Assembly: GCF_014518315.1 (NCBI RefSeq)
Contig: NZ_JACVEL010000003.1
Coordinates: forward strand, 248,001-312,000
Direction of reading: 5' to 3'
From: Taishania pollutisoli
Lineage (GTDB): Bacteria; Bacteroidota; Bacteroidia; Flavobacteriales_D; Crocinitomicaceae
Length of the DNA: 64,000 nucleotides
Shown here: positions 1 through 9,425 of the stretch, piece after piece
Numbering within the stretch: position 1 is the stretch's first letter
Layout: each line of letters opens with the position of its first letter
Made by a program: the position numbers and the translations under genes
Notes under the pieces: generated by a model
Told to the model about the DNA's origin: nothing
Databases searched by the model: none
Seen by the model: only the letters and a program-made list of their open reading frames with translations

Positions 1-1051
1 TACTTGTCCAAGTCCGGCAGTGGCAACGAGCAATAGTATTGTGATGACTGTAAACAGCAGTTCTACACCAACGGTATCCATCATTTCCAGTGAAGGCAAC
101 AGTATTTGTAATGGAACAAATGTGACATTTACAGCTACATCAACCAACGGGGGTTCTTTGCCGGTTTACCAGTGGATGCTCAACGGTGCGCCGGTGGGAA
201 CGAACAGTGCTGTTTATACCAATTCAACATTAACAGATAATGATGTAGTAAGTTGCGTTCTGACCAGCAACGCACTTTGCCCGACGACACTTACGGCAAC
301 TAGTAATATCATTACAATGACTGTTACTCCGGGAGTATCTTCAAGCGTTTTCGTCAGTTCGTCTGCTACGAATATCTGTTCAGGAACAGCAGTTGTTTTT
401 ACAGCTGTCCCAACAAATGGCGGAACACCGGATTATCAGTGGCAGGTTAACGGTTCGAACGTGGGAACCAATAGTAATACGTTTACAAGTTCCGTACTGA
501 CGGATGGAGCAACAGTTACATGCCTGATGACTTCTTCGCTCGGATGCGTTGTGCCGGCGACGGTAGTCAGCAACGGAATTGTGATGGAGGTCATTTCGGT
601 TGATGGTACTGTTACTGTTTCCGGAAATACACTGACAGCTGTTCAAACAGGAGCAACCTATCAATGGATTGATTGCGGGAATGGTAATGCACCAATTTCC
701 GGCGCAACTGCGCAAACCTTCACCCCGGCAGTGAATGGAACATACGCCGTGGTAATCACACGCAATGGTTGTACTGAAACATCAGACTGTATCCTTGTAA
801 CTACCGTCGGCATTGAGAAGCTGGATCAGAATAACTGGAACGTATATCCGAATCCGGTAAGTGAGCAACTCAATGTGACGACTGAACGGGCAGAAATGAT
901 ACAGATAACGGATGTATCAGGTAAAGTTGTGACAGTAGAACAACTGAAAACAGGTCACAATATCATCGATGTAAACAACTTTGCTCCCGGAGTATATTTT
1001 ATTCAGTCCAAAACAGGAAGAGAACATGTGAAATTTGTGAAGCATCAGTAA
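1..1051 (+). CDS. T9SS-sorted surface protein, 3' part (5' end outside window)
   Basis: The frame is open from base 2, so the gene begins upstream; the first in-frame GTG at 20 is only an internal codon. The visible part holds two Ig/PKD-like repeats of about 90 residues, each with a CNGTNVTFTA or CSGTAVVFTA strand, a YQW motif and a V(T/S)C strand, followed by a third, shorter YQW unit. The last 75 residues form a type A sorting domain (NVYPNPVSEQLNV ... APGVYFIQSKTG). Such proteins are exported by Sec, cross the outer membrane by T9SS and are attached or released at the cell surface. The repeats suggest adhesion, but the specific role is unknown. Confidence 0.85.
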   Translation, partial: TCPSPAVATSNSIVMTVNSSSTPTVSIISSEGNSICNGTNVTFTATSTNGGSLPVYQWMLNGAPVGTNSAVYTNSTLTDNDVVSCVLTSNALCPTTLTATSNIITMTVTPGVSSSVFVSSSATNICSGTAVVFTAVPTNGGTPDYQWQVNGSNVGTNSNTFTSSVLTDGATVTCLMTSSLGCVVPATVVSNGIVMEVISVDGTVTVSGNTLTAVQTGATYQWIDCGNGNAPISGATAQTFTPAVNGTYAVVITRNGCTETSDCILVTTVGIEKLDQNNWNVYPNPVSEQLNVTTERAEMIQITDVSGKVVTVEQLKTGHNIIDVNNFAPGVYFIQSKTGREHVKFVKHQ

Positions 1052-1114
1052 TAATTGGTTGAAAGATTTTCAATTCATTGCGTAAACTACGCAACTAACT
1101 GCTACTACTGAAAC

Positions 1115-1149
1115 AAGCCCGATATTAACGTCGGGCTTTGTTATTTTCA
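1115..1149 (+). terminator. rho-independent terminator
   Basis: An 8-bp stem AAGCCCGA (1115-1122) pairs with TCGGGCTT (1131-1138) and is followed by a T-rich run. It lies 63 bases after the stop of the T9SS protein. Confidence 0.8.
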
Positions 1150-1267
1150 CCTCCTCTTCCGGGGAAGGAGTGAGGTGTATCAATAACTTCAGTTTTCCAA
1201 TTCTTTGAACAAACAAACAGAAATGACCTTCTGTTCCCCACACCTGCCAATTCAATTAATAAATCTT

Positions 1268-1275
1268 TATATTTG
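1268..1275 (+). promoter_or_regulatory. Bacteroidota-type -7 box
   Basis: TATATTTG matches the TAnnTTTG consensus used by the main sigma factor of Bacteroidota. It lies 30 bases before the VOC gene start. I see no good -33 TTG, so the call rests on the -7 box alone. Confidence 0.45.
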
Positions 1276-1305
1276 CTCCCAATCGTTTTATTCAAACTAA
1301 ACAAT

Positions 1306-2373
1306 ATGGCAAAAATCATCAGTGGAATTCAGCAAATGGGAATCGGAGTTCCGAATGTTCCCGAAATCTGGAAATGGTACCGTACATTCTTTGGTGTGAA
1401 CGTTAAAATTTTTGAGGATGCAGCCGAAGCTCCTTTGATGACAAGATATACAGGAGGAAAAGTCCAAAACCGTACCGCCACACTCGCCTTGAGTATGGAC
1501 GGAGGAGGTGGATTTGAAATCTGGCAGTACAAATCCCGCAATACCGAAAAAGCAACATTTGATATCCAATTGGGTGACTATGGATTGTATTCCTGCTTTA
1601 TCAAATCAAGAGATGTTGAAGCAACGTACAATTACCAGAAAAGCAAAGGAGCAACCGTTTTAGGACCCGTTACGACACGTCCGAATGGAAAGAAATCATT
1701 TTTTGTTCAGGATCCGAACGGAAACATTTTCACAATTGCAGACGGACGCGGATGGTTTAAGAATACCGGTCACCCGAGCAAATGTGGTGGTGTTGGGGGA
1801 ACGATCATCGGAGTGAGCGACATGGAGAAGGCATTGCCATTGTACCGGGATGTGCTGGAATATTCGACTGTAGAATACGATGTGACAGGAGAATTTGAAG
1901 ACTTTGCACAACTTCCGGGAGGAACAGGAAAATTCCGACGGGTATTGCTGACGCATAAAAATGATCGGAAAGGACCGTTTGCGCCGTTGTTGGGACCGAC
2001 AGAAATTGAGTTGGTACAATCACTGGACAGAACAGATTGCCGCCAGATTTTTGAAAACCGATTCTGGGGAGACTGGGGATTCATTCACTTGTGCTTTGAT
2101 ATCAACAACATGGAGGGATTGAAAAAAGAATGCGAAGCAGCAGGATTCCCGTTCACAGTAGATAGTGGTGAAACCTTTGACATGGGTGAAGCAGGAGGGC
2201 GTTTCTCCTACATTGAAGACCCGGACGGAACATGGATTGAATTTGTGGAAACACACAAAGTTCCGGTCATGAAAAAATTAGGCTGGTACATCAACCTGAA
2301 AAAACGCAACCCGGAAAAACACCTCCCGAAATGGATGCTCGGAGCAATGGGGTTGAACAAAGTAAAAGATTAG
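1306..2373 (+). CDS. VOC-family (glyoxalase/dioxygenase fold) protein, two modules
   Basis: The protein has 355 residues and two vicinal-oxygen-chelate modules. The first runs from about residue 5 to 145 (start GIQQMGIGVPNV, end DPNGNIFTIADG). The second runs from about 160 to 330 (start GGTIIGVSDMEKALPLYRDVL, end YIEDPDGTWIEFVETH). The His and Glu positions of the second module fit the usual metal ligands of the fold. Family members act as glyoxalases, ring-cleaving dioxygenases or epimerases; the substrate cannot be read here. The ATG at 1306 is preferred to an in-frame TTG at 1273, which overlaps the promoter box. The gene appears monocistronic, with a terminator just behind it. Confidence 0.8.
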   Translation: MAKIISGIQQMGIGVPNVPEIWKWYRTFFGVNVKIFEDAAEAPLMTRYTGGKVQNRTATLALSMDGGGGFEIWQYKSRNTEKATFDIQLGDYGLYSCFIKSRDVEATYNYQKSKGATVLGPVTTRPNGKKSFFVQDPNGNIFTIADGRGWFKNTGHPSKCGGVGGTIIGVSDMEKALPLYRDVLEYSTVEYDVTGEFEDFAQLPGGTGKFRRVLLTHKNDRKGPFAPLLGPTEIELVQSLDRTDCRQIFENRFWGDWGFIHLCFDINNMEGLKKECEAAGFPFTVDSGETFDMGEAGGRFSYIEDPDGTWIEFVETHKVPVMKKLGWYINLKKRNPEKHLPKWMLGAMGLNKVKD

Positions 2374-2402
2374 TTGGTACACAGCAGAGCATAAAATAAA
2401 TG

Positions 2403-2431
2403 AAAGAGGATCATTACGGATCCTCTTTTTT
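2403..2431 (+). terminator. rho-independent terminator
   Basis: A 10-bp perfect stem AAAGAGGATC (2403-2412) and GATCCTCTTT (2419-2428) with a 6-base loop runs into a T tract. It closes the VOC gene. Confidence 0.9.
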
Positions 2432-2465
2432 GTTGATAAAGAACAACTTGTCTCGCACGTTTTTC

Positions 2466-2473
2466 TATTTTTG
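2466..2473 (+). promoter_or_regulatory. -7 box directly before the histidine kinase gene
   Basis: TATTTTTG (TAnnTTTG form) ends only five bases before the ATG at 2479, with a possible TTG at 2448-2450 (gap 15). If it is used, the transcript would be essentially leaderless. Confidence 0.4.
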
Positions 2474-2478
2474 CAGGT

Positions 2479-4314
2479 ATGCCAGCCAATCGCTACCATA
2501 TTCTGCTTCTTTTTCTGTTGTCCGGAACCTGTATGTTCTCGCAATCAGACTCGCTGAAAACAGCTCAATTACTGGATAGTGCTTTGATGTATGCAGACAA
2601 GAGCAGTTATTACCTCGACAAAGTTGAACAGATCGAGCAAAAAAATAAACAGAAGCTACCCACGCTTTCTGCTATCTGGGTGTTGCGGGCAAAGTATGAA
2701 TTGAGAAGAGGAAATCCCGATGAAGCGTCAAAATGGGTCGCCGCAGGGAAAATAAAATTCAAAGAACATCCGCAGCTTCAGAGTTATTTTTACAGTTTGG
2801 AAGGAAGTATTTATGCTGTTCGGAAAGAATTTGACCAGGCAATCAACAGCTATCGAACGGCGTTGCGTAAATACGATGCCTATGGTATGAAAAGAGATGC
2901 CGCATACGTTAAAAACAATATTGCCAATATCTTTTTTAACCTCAATGACTTTGAATCCGCTTATGGTTATGCAAAAGCGTCATTTGAAGAAGTGTACCGG
3001 TTAAACGATACCGTCTATTATCCACAAATAGCTGCGATTCTTGCTATTTCTGAAGCCAAAACCAATCAACTTGATTCAGCGGAGAAACATGCGGAATTAG
3101 CCATTTCTGACGGCACTAAATACCGGGTACCACTTGCTGTTATCATTGGAAAATATGCCCTGGGTGATATCCATTCCCAGAAAAAGGAATGGGAAAAAGC
3201 CAGGAATTACTATGCGGAAGTCGTAACACGTTCAGAACAATTAAGATTGGTTCAGTACGAGATATACGGAAGGATTGGCTTGCTGTCCTGCAATGTGGCT
3301 TTACAATTGTTTGACAGCGCGATTGAGGAGGGAGAACAAGTTCTTGAACTCAACGACCGGTTGAACATGCATTTTGCGGATTATACGGTCTATCAACAGT
3401 TGTCGGAAGCTTATAATGCGGTTGGCAAGAATGAAAAGGCGTTTCTGTACCTGCGGAAAGCAAATGTGATGTACCGGGAATACAGCAGTGTGGAAAACAA
3501 GAAAATAATCCAGGAACTGCTTGCCAGGTATGAAGCGGAAAAAAGAGAGAAGGATTTATCGCAAAAGGAATTAGAGCTTTCACGTGCCATTATCTGGATT
3601 TTGGTATTGGCATTCATTTTAGCGCTGTTGATAGTAGGTATTCTCTGGTTGAGAAAACGTACCAGTAACCGGTTAAAAACCATTCAGCTGGAATCGGAAC
3701 GCAACCAACTACGTGCATTCGTGGAAGGAGAAGAGCGGGAGCGCGAACGTTTGGCAGCAGATATTCACGATGGTATTGCGGGCACGTTGACGGGTCTGTC
3801 TCTGCAGATGCAACAACTGAAATCATTAGAAGAACTGGAAACAGTGATACAAAACCTGCAAGCAGCAAGAAATGAAGTCCGGTTAATTTCTAAAAATATT
3901 CTGCCGTTTAATTTGAAAGAAGAAGGCTGGAAAACTTCCTTTCAACGTTTTATTGAAACCGTTCAGTCACCTGTTTTTACAGTGTTTTTCATAGCAGACT
4001 TTAATGAGTCACAATTGAATAACCAACGCGGAATCGTTGTTTACCGGATCCTCCAGGAATTGATCCAGAATACCCTTAAGCATGCCAATGCTTCTGAATG
4101 TGAATTGATGATGACCGAAGAAGACAACCGGATATATATCCAGTACTCGGATAACGGAAAAGGAACCACACAGGCAGAACTGGAAAAAGGAAACGGTTGG
4201 CAATCCATTTGTACCCGATTGGCAGCCATTGAAGGAACAATCGCGTTTCCGGAAAATCCGTTGGGTGGATTTAAGATAGACCTTTCGTTACCAAAATTTA
4301 AAATTGTCCTATGA
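2479..4314 (+). CDS. TPR-containing sensor histidine kinase (HisKA_3 type)
   Basis: This 611-residue protein has a signal peptide (residues 1-22), a periplasmic array of TPR-like helices to about 365, one membrane span (about 369-391), a short coiled coil and a NarX/DesK-type kinase. The phosphoacceptor is in the LAADIHDG motif (about His430). The ATP-binding domain shows an N box (QELIQNTLKHANA) and a G1 box (DNGKG). The TPR region probably senses a peptide or protein partner. Its stop overlaps the ATG of the response regulator (ATGA), so the two are translationally coupled and form one two-component system. The signal is unknown. Confidence 0.9.
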   Translation: MPANRYHILLLFLLSGTCMFSQSDSLKTAQLLDSALMYADKSSYYLDKVEQIEQKNKQKLPTLSAIWVLRAKYELRRGNPDEASKWVAAGKIKFKEHPQLQSYFYSLEGSIYAVRKEFDQAINSYRTALRKYDAYGMKRDAAYVKNNIANIFFNLNDFESAYGYAKASFEEVYRLNDTVYYPQIAAILAISEAKTNQLDSAEKHAELAISDGTKYRVPLAVIIGKYALGDIHSQKKEWEKARNYYAEVVTRSEQLRLVQYEIYGRIGLLSCNVALQLFDSAIEEGEQVLELNDRLNMHFADYTVYQQLSEAYNAVGKNEKAFLYLRKANVMYREYSSVENKKIIQELLARYEAEKREKDLSQKELELSRAIIWILVLAFILALLIVGILWLRKRTSNRLKTIQLESERNQLRAFVEGEERERERLAADIHDGIAGTLTGLSLQMQQLKSLEELETVIQNLQAARNEVRLISKNILPFNLKEEGWKTSFQRFIETVQSPVFTVFFIADFNESQLNNQRGIVVYRILQELIQNTLKHANASECELMMTEEDNRIYIQYSDNGKGTTQAELEKGNGWQSICTRLAAIEGTIAFPENPLGGFKIDLSLPKFKIVL

Positions 4315-4922
4315 AAATCATCATAGCTGAAGACCATCATTTGATTGTAGACGGATTGAAAACATTACTGGAGTCACAGGGGCACTCCATTCTACACGCA
4401 CCGGATGCAGAGTCGTTAGGTCAACTGCTGAGAGGCCATTCTGCAGACATCCTCATCCAGGATATTCGGTTTGGTAAAACGGATGCCCGGACACTCATTC
4501 CAACAATTCGTGAACACCACCCTGATCTTAAAATTTTAGCCCTCACAAGTCTGGATGATCAGGCAACGATTCAATCGGTACTGGCGATCGATGTCCACGG
4601 ATATGTGATTAAATCGGAACCGACAAACTCGATTCTGGAAGCCATCGATGCCATTCAGTCCGGGAAAATCTACTTGAGTAAAGAAGTACAAACAATCTTG
4701 CTGGGGAGAAATGACTATTTACCGGAAGTACGACTTTCTGAACGCGAAAAAGAAGTGTTAAAGGGAGTTTTAGACGAAAAATCGACCAAAGAAATTGCCG
4801 AATCCATCTTTGTGTCTGAAAAAACAGTGGAACATTACAGAGCCAGTCTGTTTGTTAAGTTTGATGTGAAAAATGTTTCCGGACTGGTCAAAAAAGCAAT
4901 TCTATTAGGATTTTACAGTTAA
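4311..4922 (+). CDS. NarL/LuxR-family response regulator
   Basis: The protein has 203 residues. The receiver domain has acidic residues near the N-terminus (IIAEDHH), the likely phosphorylated Asp51 in ILIQDIRF, and Lys in the YVIKSEP motif. The C-terminal LuxR-type helix-turn-helix covers about residues 140-200 (LSEREKEVLKGVL, then STKEIAESIFVSEKTVEHYRA). It is the cognate regulator of the upstream TPR kinase, given the ATGA overlap. Target genes are unknown; the downstream ELWxxDGT protein is a neighbour but is not clearly in the operon (72-base gap). Confidence 0.92.
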   Translation: MKIIIAEDHHLIVDGLKTLLESQGHSILHAPDAESLGQLLRGHSADILIQDIRFGKTDARTLIPTIREHHPDLKILALTSLDDQATIQSVLAIDVHGYVIKSEPTNSILEAIDAIQSGKIYLSKEVQTILLGRNDYLPEVRLSEREKEVLKGVLDEKSTKEIAESIFVSEKTVEHYRASLFVKFDVKNVSGLVKKAILLGFYS

Positions 4923-4994
4923 AGAAGCAGAATTAGGGTTTTCCCCAACAATTGATGTTGAGTACTTGCTGAACTTTGCTCAAAATTAATTGTT

Positions 4995-6656
4995 ATGAAA
5001 AAGATTCTTTTACTAAGCCTGCTGACAATCAATCAGTTTTTCAGTGGTTATTCACAAACCTTGTTGTCTGATATTCGTCCGGGCCTGGACGGAAGTGAAC
5101 CGGGTTTCGATAATGCCGTTCAAAAAGGCGGGGATATCTATTTCGTTGCACAATCGGATGCCACATCTTCCGGCCTGTATAAAACGGATGGTACAACGGG
5201 AAACACAATCTTGCTCGAAGGAGGGAGCAATGCGTACATTTCTATGATTCTGGGTGTTTTAGGAGATGAAATTCTATACATCGCCGGAAATGCGTTTAGC
5301 GGCGAACAACCGGCTTTGTACAAAACAACCGGAGATCCGGGAGCAGGAGAGTTTGTAATCGATTACAATCAGAATAATGACTTTTTAATTGCCTATCCGA
5401 TGCACATTGTGATGGATAATGTACTCTACTTTTATGGAGCGGAAGGGAACACGGGGTATGAGTTGTGGCGAACGGACGGAACAGCAGCCGGAACTTACCT
5501 GGTAAAAGACATCAACCCGGGAATAGAATCTTCTATTCTTTTTACAGCTGAAAAAAATCAATTTTTTACTGAGTTAAACGGATACATCTATTTCGGAGCA
5601 GCCGAACCTGTCAACGGAGCCGAACTTTGGAGAACGGATGGAACAGAGGCCGGGACAACAATGGTTGCCAACATAGATCCGTCAACTCCGCAAATTGCAC
5701 AAATGGGAAGTAATCCTGCGTATTTCTGTACCTACAACAATGCCGTCTATTTTTCAGCATATCGTCCTGTAGACGGTAGAGAGTTGTGGAAGACAGACGG
5801 AACTTCGGCAGGAACAGTGCTCGTAAAAGACCTTGCAGCAGGAGACGGAAGTCCGACAAACCTGATGGAACACAACGGATCTCTTTATTTCTCAGCCTAC
5901 TACCCGGATCAAAACTATACCCTTTATAAATCCAATGGAACTGCTGCCGGGACGAATGCAATCAGACAACCGGATAACGGAGGTCCGATTACGGCTCCCG
6001 GAGATGCTTTTGTTTCGTTTAAAGGAAAATTGTTTTTTAGTGCGGACAATGGTCAGGGAAGCAATATCTGGTATACGGACGGAACGGCAGCCGGAACAAA
6101 CTTTTTACCCGATACTCCGGATGCTATCTACTCATACCCCATGAATTTATTGGCAACAACCAACTATCTGTATTTTACGGCCGTAGTGTCTGAAACAGAC
6201 TTTAACGCAGGAGTTTTCAGGACAACAGAAAACCCGAATCAAATGACACTATTGACGGCGCAAACATTCAACGCAAATAATAATCAACCGTTGTGGCTGG
6301 TTAATGAATGCCTGCTTGTTCGCGGTGATGACGGAACTGCAGGAGAAGAAATCTATACGGTGTGTAATCAGAATACTCAACCATTGGGACTGGACGAAAC
6401 AGTACGAACTCAATTATCAGCTTTTCCCAATCCATGCAGCGATAAAGTAACAATTACCTGTGGTTCAGGTGCGGAACAAATAACCGGCGTTTCTCTTTAT
6501 AGCACATCGGGAAATAGTGTCCGGCTGCCTTTCACACAACTGAATCAACAACAAATTGTTGTGAACGGCTTATCGACGTTCAGCTCGGGAATTTACTTTC
6601 TCACCGTTGAAGTCAACAATACTCCCGGATTACCGGTAAAACTGATCGTAGAATAA
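4995..6656 (+). CDS. ELWxxDGT-repeat secreted protein with T9SS type A tail
   Basis: This 553-residue protein has an N-terminal signal peptide (KKILLLSLLTINQFFSGYSQ). It carries at least six repeats of about 50-70 residues built around ELWRTDGTxAGT or variants (YKTDGTTG, ELWKTDGTSAGT, YKSNGTAAGT, WYTDGTAAGT). This repeat family is predicted to form a beta-propeller. The last 80 residues form a type A sorting domain (LSAFPNPCSDKVTI ... SGIYFLTVEVN). It is a surface or released protein whose ligand is unknown. Confidence 0.88.
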   Translation: MKKILLLSLLTINQFFSGYSQTLLSDIRPGLDGSEPGFDNAVQKGGDIYFVAQSDATSSGLYKTDGTTGNTILLEGGSNAYISMILGVLGDEILYIAGNAFSGEQPALYKTTGDPGAGEFVIDYNQNNDFLIAYPMHIVMDNVLYFYGAEGNTGYELWRTDGTAAGTYLVKDINPGIESSILFTAEKNQFFTELNGYIYFGAAEPVNGAELWRTDGTEAGTTMVANIDPSTPQIAQMGSNPAYFCTYNNAVYFSAYRPVDGRELWKTDGTSAGTVLVKDLAAGDGSPTNLMEHNGSLYFSAYYPDQNYTLYKSNGTAAGTNAIRQPDNGGPITAPGDAFVSFKGKLFFSADNGQGSNIWYTDGTAAGTNFLPDTPDAIYSYPMNLLATTNYLYFTAVVSETDFNAGVFRTTENPNQMTLLTAQTFNANNNQPLWLVNECLLVRGDDGTAGEEIYTVCNQNTQPLGLDETVRTQLSAFPNPCSDKVTITCGSGAEQITGVSLYSTSGNSVRLPFTQLNQQQIVVNGLSTFSSGIYFLTVEVNNTPGLPVKLIVE

Positions 6657-6691
6657 AACAATAAGTAATAATAGTTAAAAAACAGAGAATT

Positions 6692-6904
6692 ATGAAAAAA
6701 GTAATGGTTGCTGCATGTGTAGCGGTATTGTTTGCCTCCTGCAAGAAAGATTGGACCTGTGAATGTGGAGGTTACTCTTCTGATGACTACACCTCTTATA
6801 CGATTAAGAATCAAACAAAGAGAAGTGCTAAAAAACAATGTGAAGGAAAAGTGTCTGTAGGGTTTGTACAAGTTGGAGGAAACAATTGCGGATTGAAAAA
6901 GTAA
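6692..6904 (+). CDS. small Cys-rich lipoprotein
   Basis: This 70-residue protein has a lipoprotein signal (VAACVAVLFASC, lipidation at Cys18). The mature part is only about 50 residues and holds four more cysteines (CECGG, KKQCEG, NNCGLKK), which could form two disulfides. Basic residues dominate the C-terminus. The gene lies 35 bases after the ELWxxDGT gene. No function is recognised. Confidence 0.7.
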   Translation: MKKVMVAACVAVLFASCKKDWTCECGGYSSDDYTSYTIKNQTKRSAKKQCEGKVSVGFVQVGGNNCGLKK

Positions 6905-7010
6905 CATTCAATCATGATGTACCACGCCATCACACAACGCTATATACTTAATAATCTATGTGGTTCAAAAACGAAAGTATCGGTTTAAATCATTCATCTC
7001 AAACAATACA

Positions 7011-8303
7011 ATGAAATTGAAAATAATTGTTTTCTCCTGCTTATGTACTTCTTTTTCTTTCGGACAAACGTTGCTGGAGCGTCAGGCTGAAAAAACAAGA
7101 GAAAAAATTAAGCAGCGTGCCGAAAATCGGGTGGAACAGCAAATTGATAAAGGACTGGATAAAGCAGAAGAAGGAATCGAAAATTCTGTAAAAGGAGAGC
7201 AGAAAGGAAAAGAGAAGAAGCAACAAACAGGTTCAGAAACAATCGGAACAGATGAGGGTGTTACTTCTTCTCCAAATGTATCTTCAACACCATTCAAAGC
7301 TTACTCAATGTTTGATTTTGTAGCAGGAGAAAAGGTCATTGCTTATGAAGATTTCTCCCGGGATGCTATTGGTGATTTCCCGGCAAAATGGAATACCAAT
7401 TCCGGGGGAGAAGTTGTTTCATTGGCTCCGGTTGAAGGGCACTGGATGAACATTGCGAATTCAGGAATCTGCTATCCCGAATTTGTCAATGGATTACCTG
7501 AAAATTTCACCATGGAAATGGACATGGTCGTTTCGGAGGACTTCAGCGAAATGCAAAGTGGTTTGGTACTGTTCTTCCCGGAACTGAAATCCCGCAATTT
7601 GCAGTTTGACTATCATTTTTCAACTTGCCCGCAGGTTGGTATTGATGTTCATCCGCATGGACAAGGAGGAGGAAGCCGTATCTGGGTGTACGATACATCC
7701 AATGAAAAAGTCATGTCCAATGAATCATCTCTGAACACGATCTGGAAAACGGGGCAGGTAAACAGAATCTCGGTTTGGCGGCAAAAAACACGATTGCGGG
7801 TGTATGTGAACGAACGAAAAGTGTGGGACATTCCACGGGCATTTCAGCCAACGATCGTTTATTCCATGCTCTTCGGAGCCAATATATGGGAAGGAAAAGC
7901 ATATGTCTCCAATTTGCGTTGGGCGGAAGGAGCACCTGATACCAGAAATAAACTGGTAACAGAAGGGAAAATTGTCATCCGTGGAATCTTGTTTGATGTC
8001 AATTCGGATCAGATTAAACCGGAATCGTACGGAGCACTGCAGGATATTGCCAAAACACTGAACGAATTGCCCGATGTGAATGTGAAAATTATTGGTCACA
8101 CAGATGCGGACGGAGATGATAAGCTAAACCTTGAATTATCCAAGAAGCGTGCATTGGCAGTGAAGCACATACTTACAAAAGAATTCAACATCTCCCCTGA
8201 CAGAATGGAAACCGATGGAAAAGGGGAATCCGAACCGGTTGATTCCAATGCTTCACCAACCGGAAAAGCAAATAACCGAAGAGTAGAGTTTGTTAAACAG
8301 TAA
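7011..8303 (+). CDS. OmpA-family protein with coiled coil and lectin-like middle domain
   Basis: The protein has 430 residues from the ATG at 7011. The upstream TTG/GTG-type starts would put a charged tail before the signal peptide MKLKIIVFSCLCTSFSFG. A charged coiled coil (about 22-70) and a linker are followed by a beta-rich domain (about 95-310, EDFSRDAIGDFPAKWN) that resembles laminin-G/concanavalin folds. The OmpA C-terminal domain (about 322-430) has the peptidoglycan-binding signature IIGHTDADGDDKLNLELSKKRA and NRRVEF. It probably anchors the outer membrane or a surface complex to peptidoglycan. Confidence 0.85.
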   Translation: MKLKIIVFSCLCTSFSFGQTLLERQAEKTREKIKQRAENRVEQQIDKGLDKAEEGIENSVKGEQKGKEKKQQTGSETIGTDEGVTSSPNVSSTPFKAYSMFDFVAGEKVIAYEDFSRDAIGDFPAKWNTNSGGEVVSLAPVEGHWMNIANSGICYPEFVNGLPENFTMEMDMVVSEDFSEMQSGLVLFFPELKSRNLQFDYHFSTCPQVGIDVHPHGQGGGSRIWVYDTSNEKVMSNESSLNTIWKTGQVNRISVWRQKTRLRVYVNERKVWDIPRAFQPTIVYSMLFGANIWEGKAYVSNLRWAEGAPDTRNKLVTEGKIVIRGILFDVNSDQIKPESYGALQDIAKTLNELPDVNVKIIGHTDADGDDKLNLELSKKRALAVKHILTKEFNISPDRMETDGKGESEPVDSNASPTGKANNRRVEFVKQ

Positions 8304-8361
8304 AGGTGTCTGAAAAAGAAAATGAATGAAAACTCATCATTGTTTAGGTGTGATTTTCTCT

Positions 8362-8393
8362 CATAGCCCGCAAACTGATAGCTGCGGGCTATG
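8362..8393. terminator. bidirectional terminator hairpin
   Basis: An 11-bp perfect stem CATAGCCCGCA (8362-8372) pairs with TGCGGGCTATG (8383-8393). It sits between the convergent OmpA-family and WYL genes, with T-rich flanks on both strands. Confidence 0.8.
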
Positions 8394-8397
8394 AATT

Positions 8398-9420
8398 TTA
8401 TTGCTTCATCCTGTAATTCCGCACCATTTCTCCCAAACGCGTCTTGATTTCTTCTGCCAGTGAAGGTGGTTGGTGAACCGTAATCTCCCCTCCGAACGAT
8501 AAAATCGAACGGATCAATTCTTCTGAAACAAAAACTTCCAGTTGAAATACCGTCCCTTTTTGTGTTGATTTCACTACCTGCTGAGAATGATGCAACGGTT
8601 GTGTTTCTAAATACTTTGATGCAATCTCCGATGCAGTAAATTCAACAATCTCCGGAGCAGATTCGCTGGTAGAAATTCCCACGGAATAACGAAAAAAATC
8701 AGTGGGATTGAAGGTGTGCGGTTTAACAACTTTTTCCTCCGATAGTTCCAGTTTTCGCATGCGTTCCAATGCATACGTTGTGATTCTGTCTTTTACCAGG
8801 TCATAAGAAATGAGGTACCAGCGGTTGCGGTATTCTTTCAACAACAACGGGCATACCTTTCGGGGTTTAACCGTTTTGGAATTGAAGTTCTCATAGTCAA
8901 AATATACAGCTACGCTTTTTTGAATGGCACTTAACAGATCGGGAAGGAATTCGCCTCCGCCAATTGAAACAGCTGTTTCAAACTGTACGAACTCATTCAG
9001 TTCCGGTTGCTGCTTTGCTTGTGTTGACAAGGCAACCCGGTCAACGATTTTGTCAATGGCATTTCCAAATTCACGGAACAATTCCACATCCTTGAACTGT
9101 AAAAGCGTGTTCGCTGCAAAACGCACAGCATCTAAATCCGATTCATTCAACGGAACGTCATTGATCGTAAATTCCGGATCTTCATAGTAATACCCTTTGT
9201 TGAGTTTGCTGTATCTGATGGGGGCATCATACTCCTGCCGCATTGCAAACAAGTCTTTCTCAATCGTCGAGTCACAGATATTACTGCCGTCTTCGCTTCC
9301 GAACAAACCTTCTTCACATGCAACTCTCAACTCCTGCTTCGAAGGAAATGGTTTGTAGGGATTTCGCAGGCATTTGTCAATAATTCGGTGACGAAATAAA
9401 GTGTTTTTGATGTGTGGCAT
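8398..9420 (-). CDS. WYL-domain transcriptional regulator
   Basis: The protein has 340 residues. An N-terminal winged-helix region (about 1-65) is followed by a WYL domain with the signature RNRWYLISYD near residue 200 and a C-terminal WCX-like extension (about 245-340). WYL domains bind nucleic acid or nucleotide ligands and control DNA-binding activity. The start lies five bases after the stop of the diheme peroxidase gene, so it is probably the last gene of the MbnP-peroxidase-WYL operon. Whether it regulates that operon is inference. Confidence 0.85.
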   Translation of the reverse strand: MPHIKNTLFRHRIIDKCLRNPYKPFPSKQELRVACEEGLFGSEDGSNICDSTIEKDLFAMRQEYDAPIRYSKLNKGYYYEDPEFTINDVPLNESDLDAVRFAANTLLQFKDVELFREFGNAIDKIVDRVALSTQAKQQPELNEFVQFETAVSIGGGEFLPDLLSAIQKSVAVYFDYENFNSKTVKPRKVCPLLLKEYRNRWYLISYDLVKDRITTYALERMRKLELSEEKVVKPHTFNPTDFFRYSVGISTSESAPEIVEFTASEIASKYLETQPLHHSQQVVKSTQKGTVFQLEVFVSEELIRSILSFGGEITVHQPPSLAEEIKTRLGEMVRNYRMKQ

Positions 9421-9425
9421 GATGC

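Noticed and set aside
380-715. Minus-strand ORF within the T9SS protein
   Set aside because: It has Cys/Ser-rich low-complexity composition and lies wholly antisense to a clear coding frame.
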